A DNA stretch of 64,000 nucleotides from Chryseobacterium panacisoli (GCF_008274625.1 NZ_VTRU01000004.1:62001-126000); one strand, 5' to 3'. Shown: positions 1-8,364, counted from the first letter of the stretch. Notes: generated by a model not told the origin, from the letters alone. Numbers and translations: made by a program.

Positions 1-245
1 TTAAGTTTCTTGATGATCCCAAAAAGATATTCGGTGAAGCAGAACAGATTAAGACTTACTCCAGAAAAAGCTTTGGAAAAGATCATCCTGAGCTGTCCAG
101 ATTCTTTTCCAGACTCCATTTTGATGATGAAAATATGTCTGATCTTCTGATGAAAATGGAACAGAGCAAAAATAAAGAAGCCACTGCCAAAGAATGGGTG
201 CAAGATCACTCTGAACTGGTACAGTCATGGCTAGATAAAGATTAA
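1..245 (+). CDS. Glycine betaine/choline ABC transporter substrate-binding protein, C-terminal end (partial)
   Basis: An open frame enters from the left edge and stops with TAA at 243-245, giving about 80 residues. The end of the protein (acidic, with motif KEWVQDHSELVQSWL followed by DKD) matches the C-terminus of OpuAC/ProX-type periplasmic binding proteins, which typically finish with a KxWxxxxPxxVxxWL helix. That family captures glycine betaine or related quaternary amines for an ABC importer used in osmoprotection. The start, signal sequence and ligand box lie outside the window, so the substrate cannot be judged. A hairpin with a short T-rich tail follows at 268-303. Confidence 0.65.
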   Translation, partial: KFLDDPKKIFGEAEQIKTYSRKSFGKDHPELSRFFSRLHFDDENMSDLLMKMEQSKNKEATAKEWVQDHSELVQSWLDKD

Positions 246-267
246 TAAATAATTTGGTGCTATTTAA

Positions 268-303
268 AATCCTCAACCCTATTATGGGCTGGGGATTATT
301 TAT
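268..303 (+). terminator. Hairpin terminator after the OpuAC-type gene
   Basis: Arms AATCCTCAACCC (268-279) and GGGCTGGGGATT (286-297) pair with one mismatch and one wobble around a TATTAT loop, followed by an AT-rich tail. Confidence 0.5.
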
Positions 304-375
304 TGAGATCTATAGTTCAGATGTATTCATAAATTCTTAATCTTTTCTCTGTGAAGCAATATTTGTTAGTAATCA

Positions 376-541
376 CAAAGGCGCAAAGAAATGTAATAAT
401 ATACTGCTTTAAGGCGCAGGAAAAACAACCATTTTCAGCAAGCTTGTTCAGTTAAGGTTCAAGAGAATTAAATTTTATCAAAGATAAAATCCTTGCGCCT
501 TAAGACATGTTTAAAGGAAAATTATTGCGTCTTTACGTTTT
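376..541. repeat. Intergenic palindromic repeat, family A copy 1 (about 166 bp)
   Basis: The 310-base gap between the OpuAC end and the HxlR gene is mostly this element. Its left part carries AAGGCGCAAAGAAATG and TTAAGGCGCAGGAAAA; its right part carries the inverted equivalents (CCTTGCGCCTTAAG, TTATTGCGTCTTTACG). The same arrangement, about 165 bp long, occurs at 2625-2789. No open frame of note is present. It behaves like a non-coding MITE-like or REP-type element. Confidence 0.7.
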
Positions 542-555
542 CAAACATCTCATAA

Positions 556-933
556 CTACCCCATAGATTCTTTAATCTTTTCCCGATGAAGAATCCCCCA
601 GTTCACCAATGTTTCCGTCACCGGAAAAACAGACTTTCCGTATTCGGTCACAGCATAGGTTACCGTGATAGGTTTCGTATCCTGAATCGTTCTTGTGATC
701 AGAAGGTTCGTTTCTAGTTCCTTTAATTCCTTGCTGAGCATTTTTGCAGAGATTCCTTCAATACTGCGTTCCAGCTTTTTAAAATGAATCATCTGATCAG
801 GTCTGTTCGTAAGATATCGTAAGATCATAAGTTTCCATTTTCCTCCCAATACATCCAGACTGTCCCGCATAGCGAACAGCTCTTCGGTGCAGCTTGCCTC
901 TCTTTCTATGCCGTTTTCAATGATTTTTGCCAT
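556..933 (-). CDS. HxlR family transcriptional regulator
   Basis: About 125 residues from the preferred ATG at 933, forming one HxlR-type winged helix-turn-helix domain. The order is typical: CTEELFAMRDSLDVLGGKWKL, then LRYLTNRPDQMIHFKKLERS, then ISAKMLSKELKELE (recognition helix), then a wing ending in YAVTEYGKSVFPV. The early Cys (SCTEE) is at the position where many HxlR/YodB/HypR proteins sense electrophiles or oxidants. A longer frame starts at 963, but that start lies within an operator palindrome and only about 15 bases from the minus-strand promoter box, so 933 is preferred. It is divergent from a quinone-oxidoreductase-like gene, which it probably represses together with itself. The inducer is unknown. 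Confidence 0.88.
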   Translation of the reverse strand: MAKIIENGIEREASCTEELFAMRDSLDVLGGKWKLMILRYLTNRPDQMIHFKKLERSIEGISAKMLSKELKELETNLLITRTIQDTKPITVTYAVTEYGKSVFPVTETLVNWGILHREKIKESMG

Positions 934-947
934 AATAGTTTCATGTA

Positions 948-975
948 GGTAACTAGTTACCATTAGTTAACTAGT
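948..975. promoter_or_regulatory. Probable HxlR operator: palindrome plus second half-copy
   Basis: A perfect 14-base palindrome GGTAACTAGTTACC occupies 948-961. A second palindrome TAGTTAACTA follows at 964-973, and TAACTAGT is repeated directly at 950-957 and 968-975, 18 bases apart. The block sits between the two divergent promoter boxes and the regulator's ATG, as expected for an autoregulatory HxlR site. The assignment to HxlR is inferred from position. Confidence 0.65.
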
Positions 976-977
976 AG

Positions 978-985
978 CAAATATA
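978..985 (-). promoter_or_regulatory. Promoter -7 box for the HxlR gene
   Basis: Minus-strand TATATTTG fits the Bacteroidota -7 consensus TAnnTTTG. No TTG was seen at the -33 distance. Transcription would begin near 974-970, inside the operator block. Confidence 0.45.
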
Positions 986-999
986 AACTATTCCTTCTT

Positions 1000-1007
1000 T
1001 ACATTTG
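1000..1007 (+). promoter_or_regulatory. Promoter -7 box for the oxidoreductase/cupin operon
   Basis: TACATTTG fits TAnnTTTG and lies 18 bases before the ATG at 1026. The -33 element is weak, which suits a regulated promoter. Confidence 0.5.
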
Positions 1008-1025
1008 TGTATCAAATTTTAGAAT

Positions 1026-2015
1026 ATGAAAGCAGTTATTTTGAATAAAAACGGCAATCTGGAAGATGGTCTTAGCGAGCAGCCCCGACCTAAAGACCAT
1101 GAAGTTTTGATCAGGATTAAAGCCAGTGGTTTCAATCCTATTGATTACCAAATGCTGGAAAACGAGCTGGAGCGAAAACTGATCAGTTCCCCGATATTAG
1201 GAAGAGAATTATCCGGAATCGTAGTCGATAAGGGTTCACAGGTTACAGAATTCAATATTGGCGATGAGGTGTATTGCGGAAGCGGCTCCATGGGAAGCAA
1301 CGGTACTTATGCTGAATACATTTCCGTTCCGGAAGCTATTGTTTCATTGAAACCTGAAAATATTTCATTTGAACAGGCAGCTTCTATTCCTTCCGCAGGA
1401 CTTACCTCTCTGCAGATCTTTAACCGTCTGAAATTAAATCCGGAGAATACAATCCTTGTCACTGGTGCTGCCGGAGGCGTTGGCTCATTTTTGATCAAAC
1501 TTTTGTTAGCACGCAATATCCGACAGGTCATCGCAACCGTTGGCAGTGAAGAAAACAGGCAGATGCTTCTCAATTTAGGATTAAAAAACCATCAGATCGT
1601 TAATTACAGAGAGGAAAATCTTATTGAAACCATTTTAAAAGCCAATAATGATCATCCCTTTGAGTTTGGAATTGATCTGGTTGGAAACTACATGTCAGAA
1701 GTAACCGCAGAAGTTTTAAAAATTAATGGAACTTATGTGGATGTAACCGCCTTAGTCACTAAAGATGCTCATGAAACATTGTTCAACAAAGGAACTTTGA
1801 TTATGAATATTTCCAATTATACATATGGAATGGTTAAAAAGTATGAGTATTATAAAAACAGTCTACTTACAATAAAAGAGCTCATCGAGGCCGAAACAAT
1901 TCTTCCACCACAGCATAAAGTGATAGGAGACCTTTCTCTGGAAACTGTTCTGCAGGCACACTCTATGTTAAAAAACAATCAGACCCAAGGTCATAAACTT
2001 ATCATGAAACATTAA
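1026..2015 (+). CDS. Zinc-independent MDR-family NADPH:quinone oxidoreductase-like protein
   Basis: 329 residues of the medium-chain dehydrogenase/reductase superfamily. The N-terminal GroES-like half includes SGFNPIDYQ and the GRELSGIVVDKG stretch. The Rossmann half carries TGAAGGVGSFLIKL near residues 146-159, the NADPH-binding signature of quinone oxidoreductases (QOR/ZADH2-like). The structural-zinc Cys cluster of alcohol dehydrogenases is not visible. Such enzymes reduce quinones, enones or other electrophiles. The gene is divergent from an HxlR regulator and 3 bases upstream of a cupin gene, so the three probably form a small electrophile-response locus. The substrate is inferred only from family. 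Confidence 0.85.
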   Translation: MKAVILNKNGNLEDGLSEQPRPKDHEVLIRIKASGFNPIDYQMLENELERKLISSPILGRELSGIVVDKGSQVTEFNIGDEVYCGSGSMGSNGTYAEYISVPEAIVSLKPENISFEQAASIPSAGLTSLQIFNRLKLNPENTILVTGAAGGVGSFLIKLLLARNIRQVIATVGSEENRQMLLNLGLKNHQIVNYREENLIETILKANNDHPFEFGIDLVGNYMSEVTAEVLKINGTYVDVTALVTKDAHETLFNKGTLIMNISNYTYGMVKKYEYYKNSLLTIKELIEAETILPPQHKVIGDLSLETVLQAHSMLKNNQTQGHKLIMKH

Positions 2016-2018
2016 TTT

Positions 2019-2495
2019 ATGAACGCAATACCAAGACGAATCGTAACAGGAATAAAAGATGGAAAATCTGTGATTATAGAAGATCAGCGGGTACAAAACG
2101 CAGTGGAACATTTTCCGGGACTGATCATTTCTGATGTATGGAATACCCAGAAAACACCGGCAAGCTTAGACATTGAAACCAGAATTCCCAATACTGGATT
2201 TCCCCAGACTCCCAAAAATGGTACGTACTTTCGATATGTAGTCGTTCCTCCTGACAAAGATTTAGGGGTTGAATGGAAAGAGAATGAACCTCATCCGCTG
2301 ATGCACCAAACTCCGACACTTGATTATATCATCATCCTTTCCGGTGAGCTCTACCTCATCATGGAAGAAGGTGAAACACTTTTAAAACCTGGAGATATCG
2401 TCATTCAAAGAGGCACCAATCACGCATGGAGCAACCGGTCTGATGAACCGTGTATTCAGCTGGCGGTGTTGATAGATGCAGATGATCAGGGGTAA
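2019..2495 (+). CDS. Cupin domain protein
   Basis: 158 residues with one cupin barrel in the second half: HQTPTLDYIIILSGELYLI (motif 1 region), then GETLLKPGDIVIQRGTNHAW (motif 2 with a terminal His). The N-terminal half contains a PPDKDLGVEW stretch seen in small cupins that accompany oxidoreductases. The gene starts 3 bases after the stop of the quinone oxidoreductase-like gene and is almost certainly cotranscribed under the HxlR regulator. It could be an isomerase, a dioxygenase or a binding protein; the sequence does not decide. Confidence 0.8.
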   Translation: MNAIPRRIVTGIKDGKSVIIEDQRVQNAVEHFPGLIISDVWNTQKTPASLDIETRIPNTGFPQTPKNGTYFRYVVVPPDKDLGVEWKENEPHPLMHQTPTLDYIIILSGELYLIMEEGETLLKPGDIVIQRGTNHAWSNRSDEPCIQLAVLIDADDQG

Positions 2496-2624
2496 AATAA
2501 TTGAAAAATTTAATCATTTAAAAATTTAAAAATTGGGATAATGCTCACAAATTTTAAAAGTTCAACAAGCTAAAAATTCTGTGTGATCCGTGAGAATCAA
2601 AAAGAAGGCCTTTTAAGGTTGGAT

Positions 2625-2789
2625 AAACGCAAAGGCGCTAAGATATTTTTCTTTTAAATTGTTTTTATTTTATCTTCAATAAAATTGTATATTTCAAATA
2701 CTATTTAGATTAATTTTTGCTGAAAATCTTTGATTTTCCTGCGCCTTAAAAACAGTATGATTATTATTTTTCTTTACACCTTTGCGTTT
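2625..2789. repeat. Intergenic palindromic repeat, family A copy 2 (about 165 bp)
   Basis: Fills much of the 308-base gap 2496-2803. The ends are inverted: AAACGCAAAGGCGCTAAGA at the left and the near-complement TCTTTACACCTTTGCGTTT at the right (17 of 19 matching). The inner part CCTGCGCCTTAAAAACAGTA is an inverted version of the unit at 401-423. The length agrees with copy 1 (376-541). Confidence 0.7.
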
Positions 2790-2803
2790 GCCCAACAAAC
2801 ATT

Positions 2804-3265
2804 TTACAAAGCAGAAATCTCCTTCAGTTTCTCCTTCATTTTTTCAGGTGTCATCTGCCCTTCCTGATAATACACCAGATTCTGATGTTTATCCAGGAAC
2901 ACCCATAAAGGATAAACCGGCTGATTTTTATTCTTAGACAAAGCCAGCGCCAGCTCATGAATACCGGAGTTTCCATTCTGCAGATACTCAAACTCCTGGT
3001 TCTGGAAATAAATTCTCTCTTTCGTCTTCTCTGCCTCGAAATTGACAAAATAAAAATGATCATTGATTATATTCACCAGATCTTTATCTTTACTCAAACG
3101 GTAAGATTCAATTTTGCAAACCGCACACCATTCCGTATAAAGGTGAATGACAACCGGCTTCGGATTTTCTTTCTGCTGAGCCTCAAGATCAGAAAAAGTG
3201 CCTGTCTTCATCTGAGACAGATAAAAACAGGGCACTAACATTAAAAATAAAGTTATTTTTTTCAT
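2804..3265 (-). CDS. Periplasmic thioredoxin-like protein with WCAVC active site
   Basis: 153 residues. A signal peptide (residues 1-17, MKKITLFLMLVPCFYLSQ) is followed by a thioredoxin fold. The active site is YTEWCAVCK with Cys47 and Cys50, and a later VYPLWVFLD carries the usual strand after the cis-Pro position. It looks exported to the periplasm. Its ATG overlaps the stop of the upstream TonB-dependent receptor (ATGA, 3262-3265), so the two are translationally coupled. A role in reducing or metallating the receptor's own CSVC motif is an inference. Family A repeat copy 2 lies just beyond its 3' end. Confidence 0.82.
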   Translation of the reverse strand: MKKITLFLMLVPCFYLSQMKTGTFSDLEAQQKENPKPVVIHLYTEWCAVCKIESYRLSKDKDLVNIINDHFYFVNFEAEKTKERIYFQNQEFEYLQNGNSGIHELALALSKNKNQPVYPLWVFLDKHQNLVYYQEGQMTPEKMKEKLKEISAL

Positions 3266-5331
3266 TTTAAAGTATATTTTACTCCCAGGAAACCTCTGAC
3301 GCGCTGCATTGGGGCATAACCATACGCTGTATCAAAAGTATAATGATTAGGATTGTTGATAGGATCATCAACATGTTTATCAAATGGGTCAAACGGTCTC
3401 ATTAAAGGATCTTTAGGGGTAAAGTTGAATAAATTTTTAATTCCGCAATACACTTCAAACCCTGATTTGAAACTCTTGGATACCTGAATATTGGCCAAAG
3501 AATAGAATGGTGAATATTCAGGCCGGTAATCATTCTGCAGAACAGGAAGCCTCATTGGCCCGTAAAACTGTCCTGTAAAATCTATGGTCAGGTTACTTGG
3601 AAATTTATACGTCAGGTTATACGTTCCGCTCCACTTCGGGGCATGGAGCTGTTGTGTTTTTTGATTCTCATTATCAAATTTCTGGTAGACATCCAGATAG
3701 GTCACTCCAAGATTAACACTCAAGGGAAATTGAAAACTAAAATCCACATTCAAAGAAGCTCCTCTTGAAATTCCGTATCCGTGAAGATTATCATAAATAA
3801 TTTTATTAGGATCTGAATCAAAATCACCTACGATTTTATTGCTGAAATAAGTGTAAAATGCAGATGCATCCAGATTCACCATTCGGTTTCCTACCGGAAT
3901 TTTCCATATATAATTCAGGTTTCCGTTCACTGATCTTTCCGGCTTAAGATCAGATTTCACCACCACTTCCCTTGATCCTGTGAGTGCGGCATGATCTTCA
4001 GTAAATAAATTCACAACCCTGAAGCCCGTTCCAAAATTGAAACGCAGGGTGTGGTACGGATTGGGGGAAAACTTCCATGCTAATCGCGGAGAATGTACAG
4101 AATGATGTACTTTATCATAATCATATCGGTATCCAAGCAACAAAGTATTTTTATCATTTATCTCCCACTGATCCTGAATAAAAGCTCCCCAGATCGGTGA
4201 TTTCATCGGTGCATTGGTGATTCCGTCTGATGCTAATGTTCCCGGAGTGTTGTCATCATAAAAAGTTCTTTTAAAAGTAAGCCCGGCCGTGATATCATGC
4301 TTTCCGAAGCTTCTGTCCCAATAGGTCTGCACAAAAGCTACTTTTTGTGTGGCATTGAAAGGATTTGATCCGTAAAATGAATTCTGGTCATGATAATTAT
4401 AGGAAAACTGAGTCACAATATGTTCCTTCATGGGCCATTCATACAACCCAAAAACCTCCGCTCTGTTGGTATAAATACTTTCTCCATAAACCTGATCACT
4501 TCCGCGGTAAGATTTGTTCCACTGCATTTCTCCTCCGAAACGGTCTTCATAGAGATATCTCATCGCAAAGCTCGCCTGCCTGTTTTCCTTTCTCTGAAAA
4601 TTCCATTTGTTGAAAACTGAAATTCTGCTTTGTAAAGTAGCATCTGTAAAATTATCTTTATTCTGGTCTATTCTTTCCTGAAAACTGAAATAATTCAAAC
4701 TTAATAATGAAGCAGCCTTTTTTCCTACATTGAACTTCGTTGAAAGGTCCAGATTATTCTCACTCCAGGTACTCGTCATCATATCTACACTTAGCTTAGG
4801 AGCGGTCAAAGCATTTTTGGTGATAATATTAATGACTCCTCCCATCGCTTCAGAACCGTAAATGGATGATGCAGGACCTTTCACCACCTCTATTCTATCC
4901 ACCAGACTGTTCGGAATTCCACTCAATCCATATACCGTGGAAAGTGAACTTACAATGGGCATTCCGTCTATCAGAATCATGGTATAAGGCCCTTCCAGTC
5001 CGTTGATATGGATATCTCCTGTATTACACACAGAACAATTCAGCTGAGGTTTTACTCCGTTCACCATAGCAATGGCTTCAAAAATACTGGGAGTGGGATT
5101 TTTCTGAAAAAATTTCTGACTGTAGATCTCAACTGCCACAGGACTTTTGGATCTGCTCATCGGTTTTATGGTACCGGTAACCACTACATCTTCAATGTTA
5201 CTTGTCCTGATTTCCCTCTTCATAACTTTTGCAGAATCCAGATTTTTATGGGGTGCCAAACTTAAGCTGTCTGTCTCCTGCGCAAAACAGTATGATGATA
5301 AAAAAGTGATAGAAAATAATATTCGCTTCAT
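3262..5331 (-). CDS. TonB-dependent receptor with a CxxC motif in the plug
   Basis: 689 residues. A signal peptide (1-17) is followed by the TonB-box/plug region (EDVVVTGTIKPMSRSK) and a plug with GLEGPYTMILIDGMPIVSS, DRIEVVKGPASSIYGSEAMG and GVINIITK. The rest is a 22-strand-type beta barrel ending in an aromatic-rich C-terminus (GFLGVKYTLK). Cys99 and Cys102 in NCSVCNTGD lie in the plug just before the conserved GLEGP stretch; cysteines are rare in outer-membrane receptors. The substrate is unknown; BtuB/heme/siderophore-like by shape. It is coupled to a thioredoxin-like gene and preceded by a palindrome at 5342-5361, which suggests metal-responsive control (inference). Confidence 0.87.
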   Translation of the reverse strand: MKRILFSITFLSSYCFAQETDSLSLAPHKNLDSAKVMKREIRTSNIEDVVVTGTIKPMSRSKSPVAVEIYSQKFFQKNPTPSIFEAIAMVNGVKPQLNCSVCNTGDIHINGLEGPYTMILIDGMPIVSSLSTVYGLSGIPNSLVDRIEVVKGPASSIYGSEAMGGVINIITKNALTAPKLSVDMMTSTWSENNLDLSTKFNVGKKAASLLSLNYFSFQERIDQNKDNFTDATLQSRISVFNKWNFQRKENRQASFAMRYLYEDRFGGEMQWNKSYRGSDQVYGESIYTNRAEVFGLYEWPMKEHIVTQFSYNYHDQNSFYGSNPFNATQKVAFVQTYWDRSFGKHDITAGLTFKRTFYDDNTPGTLASDGITNAPMKSPIWGAFIQDQWEINDKNTLLLGYRYDYDKVHHSVHSPRLAWKFSPNPYHTLRFNFGTGFRVVNLFTEDHAALTGSREVVVKSDLKPERSVNGNLNYIWKIPVGNRMVNLDASAFYTYFSNKIVGDFDSDPNKIIYDNLHGYGISRGASLNVDFSFQFPLSVNLGVTYLDVYQKFDNENQKTQQLHAPKWSGTYNLTYKFPSNLTIDFTGQFYGPMRLPVLQNDYRPEYSPFYSLANIQVSKSFKSGFEVYCGIKNLFNFTPKDPLMRPFDPFDKHVDDPINNPNHYTFDTAYGYAPMQRVRGFLGVKYTLK

Positions 5332-5341
5332 GAAATTCTAA

Positions 5342-5361
5342 TTGTTAGACAAATCTAACAA
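5342..5361. promoter_or_regulatory. Palindromic operator upstream of the CxxC TonB receptor
   Basis: TTGTTAGA (5342-5349) and TCTAACAA (5354-5361) form a perfect 8-base inverted repeat around CAAA, 10 bases before the receptor ATG on the minus strand. The TTAGA-N4-TCTAA core resembles DtxR/MntR-type sites in general form. The regulator is not identified. Confidence 0.45.
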
Positions 5362-5424
5362 TTATTTTTTGAATACAAAACTTTACTAAAAAAATATAGA
5401 GTAAGCCAATTCATGAAAAATGAT

Positions 5425-5432
5425 TAAATTTG
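5425..5432 (+). promoter_or_regulatory. Promoter -7 box for hmgA
   Basis: TAAATTTG matches TAnnTTTG, 22 bases before the hmgA ATG. No clear -33 TTG. Confidence 0.4.
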
Positions 5433-5454
5433 AGAAACTACATAAGAAAGTAAA

Positions 5455-6606
5455 ATGAGATATCATCTAGCGGGAAATATCCCACCAAAAAGACATACGA
5501 TCTTTAAGTCTCCGGAAGATAAATTTTACTATGAGCAGCTCTTTGGTACAGAAGGCTTCCATGGTATTTCTTCTCTGTTGTATCATATCCACCGCCCTAC
5601 ACAGATCAAATCTATCGGTGAGCCGAAAGATGTCACTCCAAAAATAGCTGTGGAAAAAAACATCACTCCCAGAATGTTTAAGGGGATGAATGTTACTCCT
5701 GAAGACGATTTTATGGACAGTCGAAAAATCCTTTTGATGAATAATGATCTGAAGATGGGATTGGCTAAGCCTAGAAAATCGATGGATTATTTCTACAAAA
5801 ATGCGGAATGTGATGAACTTTTATACGTACATCAGGGAACCGGAATTTTAAAAACTTTTGTAGGAGATCTTGAATTCGTTACCGGAGATTATCTTATTAT
5901 TCCGAGAGGAACAATCTATCAGGTAGAGCTTAAATCCGATGATACTGTATTTTTTGTATTGGAAAGCCACTCTCCCATTTATACTCCGAAAAGATACAGA
6001 AATGAATTCGGACAGCTTTTGGAACACTCTCCTTTCTGCGAGAGAGATATGATTGCTCCTGTTTTCAAGGAACCTGTTGACGAAAAAGGTGAATTCCTGA
6101 TTAAAGTAAAAAAAGAAAACCAGATTACAGATTTCATCTACGCCACCCATCCGTTTGATGTAGTGGGCTGGGACGGATATTTTTATCCTTATAAATTCAA
6201 TATTAAAAACTTCGAGCCGATTACAGGAAGAATTCACCAGCCGCCACCGGTACACCAGAATTTTGAAGGCCACAATTTCGTAGTGTGTTCATTCTGTGCA
6301 AGAATGTATGATTACCATCCACAGGCTATTCCTGCACCTTACAATCACTCCAATATTGATTCTGATGAGGTACTGTTCTATACAGAAGGTGATTTCATGA
6401 GCCGTAATCATATTGACCTGATGGACTTTACCCTTCACCCGGGAGGAATTGTACACGGACCTCACCCGGGAGCAATGGAAAGAAGTATCGGTAAAAAATT
6501 TACGGAAGAATATGCTGTAATGGTAGACCCTTTCCGTCCTTTAAAAATTACCGAAGAAGCTTTAAAAGTAGAAGATCCTTCTTATAAAACTTCATGGTTA
6601 GAATAA
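5455..6606 (+). CDS. hmgA: Homogentisate 1,2-dioxygenase
   Basis: 383 residues, cupin-type ring-cleaving Fe(II) dioxygenase. It opens homogentisate to maleylacetoacetate in phenylalanine/tyrosine breakdown, in the cytoplasm. The N-terminus (MRYHLAGNIPPKRHTIF) and the C-terminal block PYNHSNIDSDEVLFY, followed by HPGGIVHGPHPGA, are characteristic. Candidate iron ligands are His298, Glu305 and His334, with His337 nearby. It is shorter than the human enzyme, as usual for this bacterial branch. It heads a region holding hppD and fahA, but it stands alone here, with its own promoter and a strong terminator at 6661-6696. Confidence 0.93.
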   Translation: MRYHLAGNIPPKRHTIFKSPEDKFYYEQLFGTEGFHGISSLLYHIHRPTQIKSIGEPKDVTPKIAVEKNITPRMFKGMNVTPEDDFMDSRKILLMNNDLKMGLAKPRKSMDYFYKNAECDELLYVHQGTGILKTFVGDLEFVTGDYLIIPRGTIYQVELKSDDTVFFVLESHSPIYTPKRYRNEFGQLLEHSPFCERDMIAPVFKEPVDEKGEFLIKVKKENQITDFIYATHPFDVVGWDGYFYPYKFNIKNFEPITGRIHQPPPVHQNFEGHNFVVCSFCARMYDYHPQAIPAPYNHSNIDSDEVLFYTEGDFMSRNHIDLMDFTLHPGGIVHGPHPGAMERSIGKKFTEEYAVMVDPFRPLKITEEALKVEDPSYKTSWLE

Positions 6607-6660
6607 ATCAAAAGCAATACTTCTTTTAATTTAAAAAAGTATTACTGAATACATACAAAA

Positions 6661-6696
6661 GACGCTTTAAATCCTTTATTTAAAGCGTCTTTTTTC
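6661..6696 (+). terminator. Rho-independent terminator after hmgA
   Basis: GACGCTTTAAAT (6661-6672) pairs perfectly with ATTTAAAGCGTC (6678-6689) around CCTTT, followed by a T-run. Confidence 0.85.
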
Positions 6697-6788
6697 GTAA
6701 ATTTGTAAGGTATGGTTAACATATTAGCCATCATTATTTTTCATGACGCATCCTAAGTAATGGTGGTTTAAAACAAAATCAATATTAC

Positions 6789-8300
6789 ATGTTAGAAAGA
6801 ATCAGATTAGAAAGTTTACACCAAAAAGTTACCACAGCAGAAAATGCTGTAAAAATTATTAAAGACGGCATGACCATTGGGTCCAGCGGCTTTACAAAAG
6901 CAGGTGACAGCAAAGCAATTTTGCCGGCACTGGCAGAAAGAGGAAAAACAGAAGATATTAAAGTCACTTTGATGACCGGAGCTTCACTCGGGCACGGTAC
7001 AGACGGAAAACTGGCAGAAGCCAATGTGCTTAAGAAGAGAATGCCATTTCAGGTAGATCCTATCTTAAGAAACAAAATCAACAACGGGGAAATCCTCTTC
7101 ATCGATCAGCATTTAAGCGAAAGCGCCGAGCTTCTCCACACCAAAAATCTTCAGAGCATTGACGTAGCCATTATCGAAGCTGCTTATATAGAAAGAGACG
7201 GAAGCATTGTTCCTACCACTTCTGTGGGCAATTCCGTGACTTTTGCTGCTTTGGCTAAAAAAGTGATTATCGAAATCAATACGGAAGTTCCTGAAGAAGT
7301 TTATGGAATTCATGACATCTACCAGGCTGAAGATTATCCTTACAGAAACGTTATTCCTATCGTTGCTCCATGGAACAAAATCGGGAGAAAGAGTATTCCG
7401 GTAGATCCTGAAAAAATTGAAGCCATAGTTTTTACCAACCGCAAAGACAGTCCGGCAGATATTGCAGAACCGGACGAAAAGACAACAGCGATAGCCAGAC
7501 ATCTTCTTGCTTTCTTTGAAAATGAAGTTCTTTTGGGACGCCTTACAGACAGATTACTTCCTCTGCAGGCAGGTATCGGTAAAGTAGCCAATGCCGTTCT
7601 TACAGGATTCAAGGACAGTAATTTTTATGACCTTACGATGTTTTCCGAAGTGCTTCAGGACAGTACATTTGATCTGATAGATTCCGGAAAGCTAAGCTTT
7701 GCTTCTGCATCATCCATTACCGTTTCTCAGGAATGCTATGAAAGGGTCCTAGGAAATCTTTCAAAATATAAAGAAAAGTTCGTTTTAAGACCTCAGAATA
7801 TTTCCAATACTCCGGGATTGATCAGAAGACTAGGAGTCATAGCTATCAACACTGCTATTGAATTTGATATTTACGGAAACGTAAACTCTACCCATATCGG
7901 AGGAACAAAAATAATGAACGGAATTGGAGGTTCCGGAGATTTTGCCAGAAATGCCTACTTAAGTATTTTTGTGACTCAGGCTGCTTCAAAAGGCAATAAT
8001 ATTTCTCACGTTCTTCCGATGGTATCCCATACTGATCATACAGAACATGATGTAGATATTCTGGTAACAGATATGGGATTGGCTGACTTAAGAGGATTGG
8101 CACCAAGAGAAAGAGCACAGAAAATCATAGACAATTGTGTCCATCCGGATTATAAAGAAGAATTACAATCTTATTTCGACAGAGCATGTGAAAAAGGAGG
8201 ACATACTCCTCACTTACTGCAGGAAGCATTCAGCTGGCATCTGCGATTTGCCGAGACAGGAAGTATGAAGCAGAAAACGGCTGTTGAAACTGCCAATTAA
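6789..8300 (+). CDS. Acetyl-CoA hydrolase/succinate CoA-transferase family protein
   Basis: 503 residues, class I CoA-transferase of the succinate:acetate CoA-transferase (SCACT, YgfH/AarC-like) subfamily. Supporting stretches are DGMTIGSSGFTKAGDSKAI near the start, the FSEVLQDSTFDLID block with the likely catalytic Glu, and NGIGGSGDFARNAYLSIFV. The family transfers CoA between acetyl-CoA and succinate or related acids. Its place directly after hmgA suggests it handles the CoA economy of acetoacetate, fumarate or succinate from tyrosine breakdown, but that is inference. A separate strong terminator follows. Confidence 0.88.
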   Translation: MLERIRLESLHQKVTTAENAVKIIKDGMTIGSSGFTKAGDSKAILPALAERGKTEDIKVTLMTGASLGHGTDGKLAEANVLKKRMPFQVDPILRNKINNGEILFIDQHLSESAELLHTKNLQSIDVAIIEAAYIERDGSIVPTTSVGNSVTFAALAKKVIIEINTEVPEEVYGIHDIYQAEDYPYRNVIPIVAPWNKIGRKSIPVDPEKIEAIVFTNRKDSPADIAEPDEKTTAIARHLLAFFENEVLLGRLTDRLLPLQAGIGKVANAVLTGFKDSNFYDLTMFSEVLQDSTFDLIDSGKLSFASASSITVSQECYERVLGNLSKYKEKFVLRPQNISNTPGLIRRLGVIAINTAIEFDIYGNVNSTHIGGTKIMNGIGGSGDFARNAYLSIFVTQAASKGNNISHVLPMVSHTDHTEHDVDILVTDMGLADLRGLAPRERAQKIIDNCVHPDYKEELQSYFDRACEKGGHTPHLLQEAFSWHLRFAETGSMKQKTAVETAN

Positions 8301-8326
8301 GATTTTATCAAAATAAAAAATAGAAT

Positions 8327-8364
8327 AAAAGGACTGAATGCCAATGCATTTAGTCCTTTTTATT
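8327..8364 (+). terminator. Rho-independent terminator after the first CoA-transferase gene
   Basis: A 15-base stem with one wobble: AAAAGGACTGAATGC (8327-8341) and GCATTTAGTCCTTTT (8346-8360), loop CAAT. Confidence 0.85.

Noticed and set aside
5848..6273. 141-codon minus-strand frame opposite hmgA
   Set aside because: Antisense shadow of a well-supported gene, with no start region, motif or promoter of its own.
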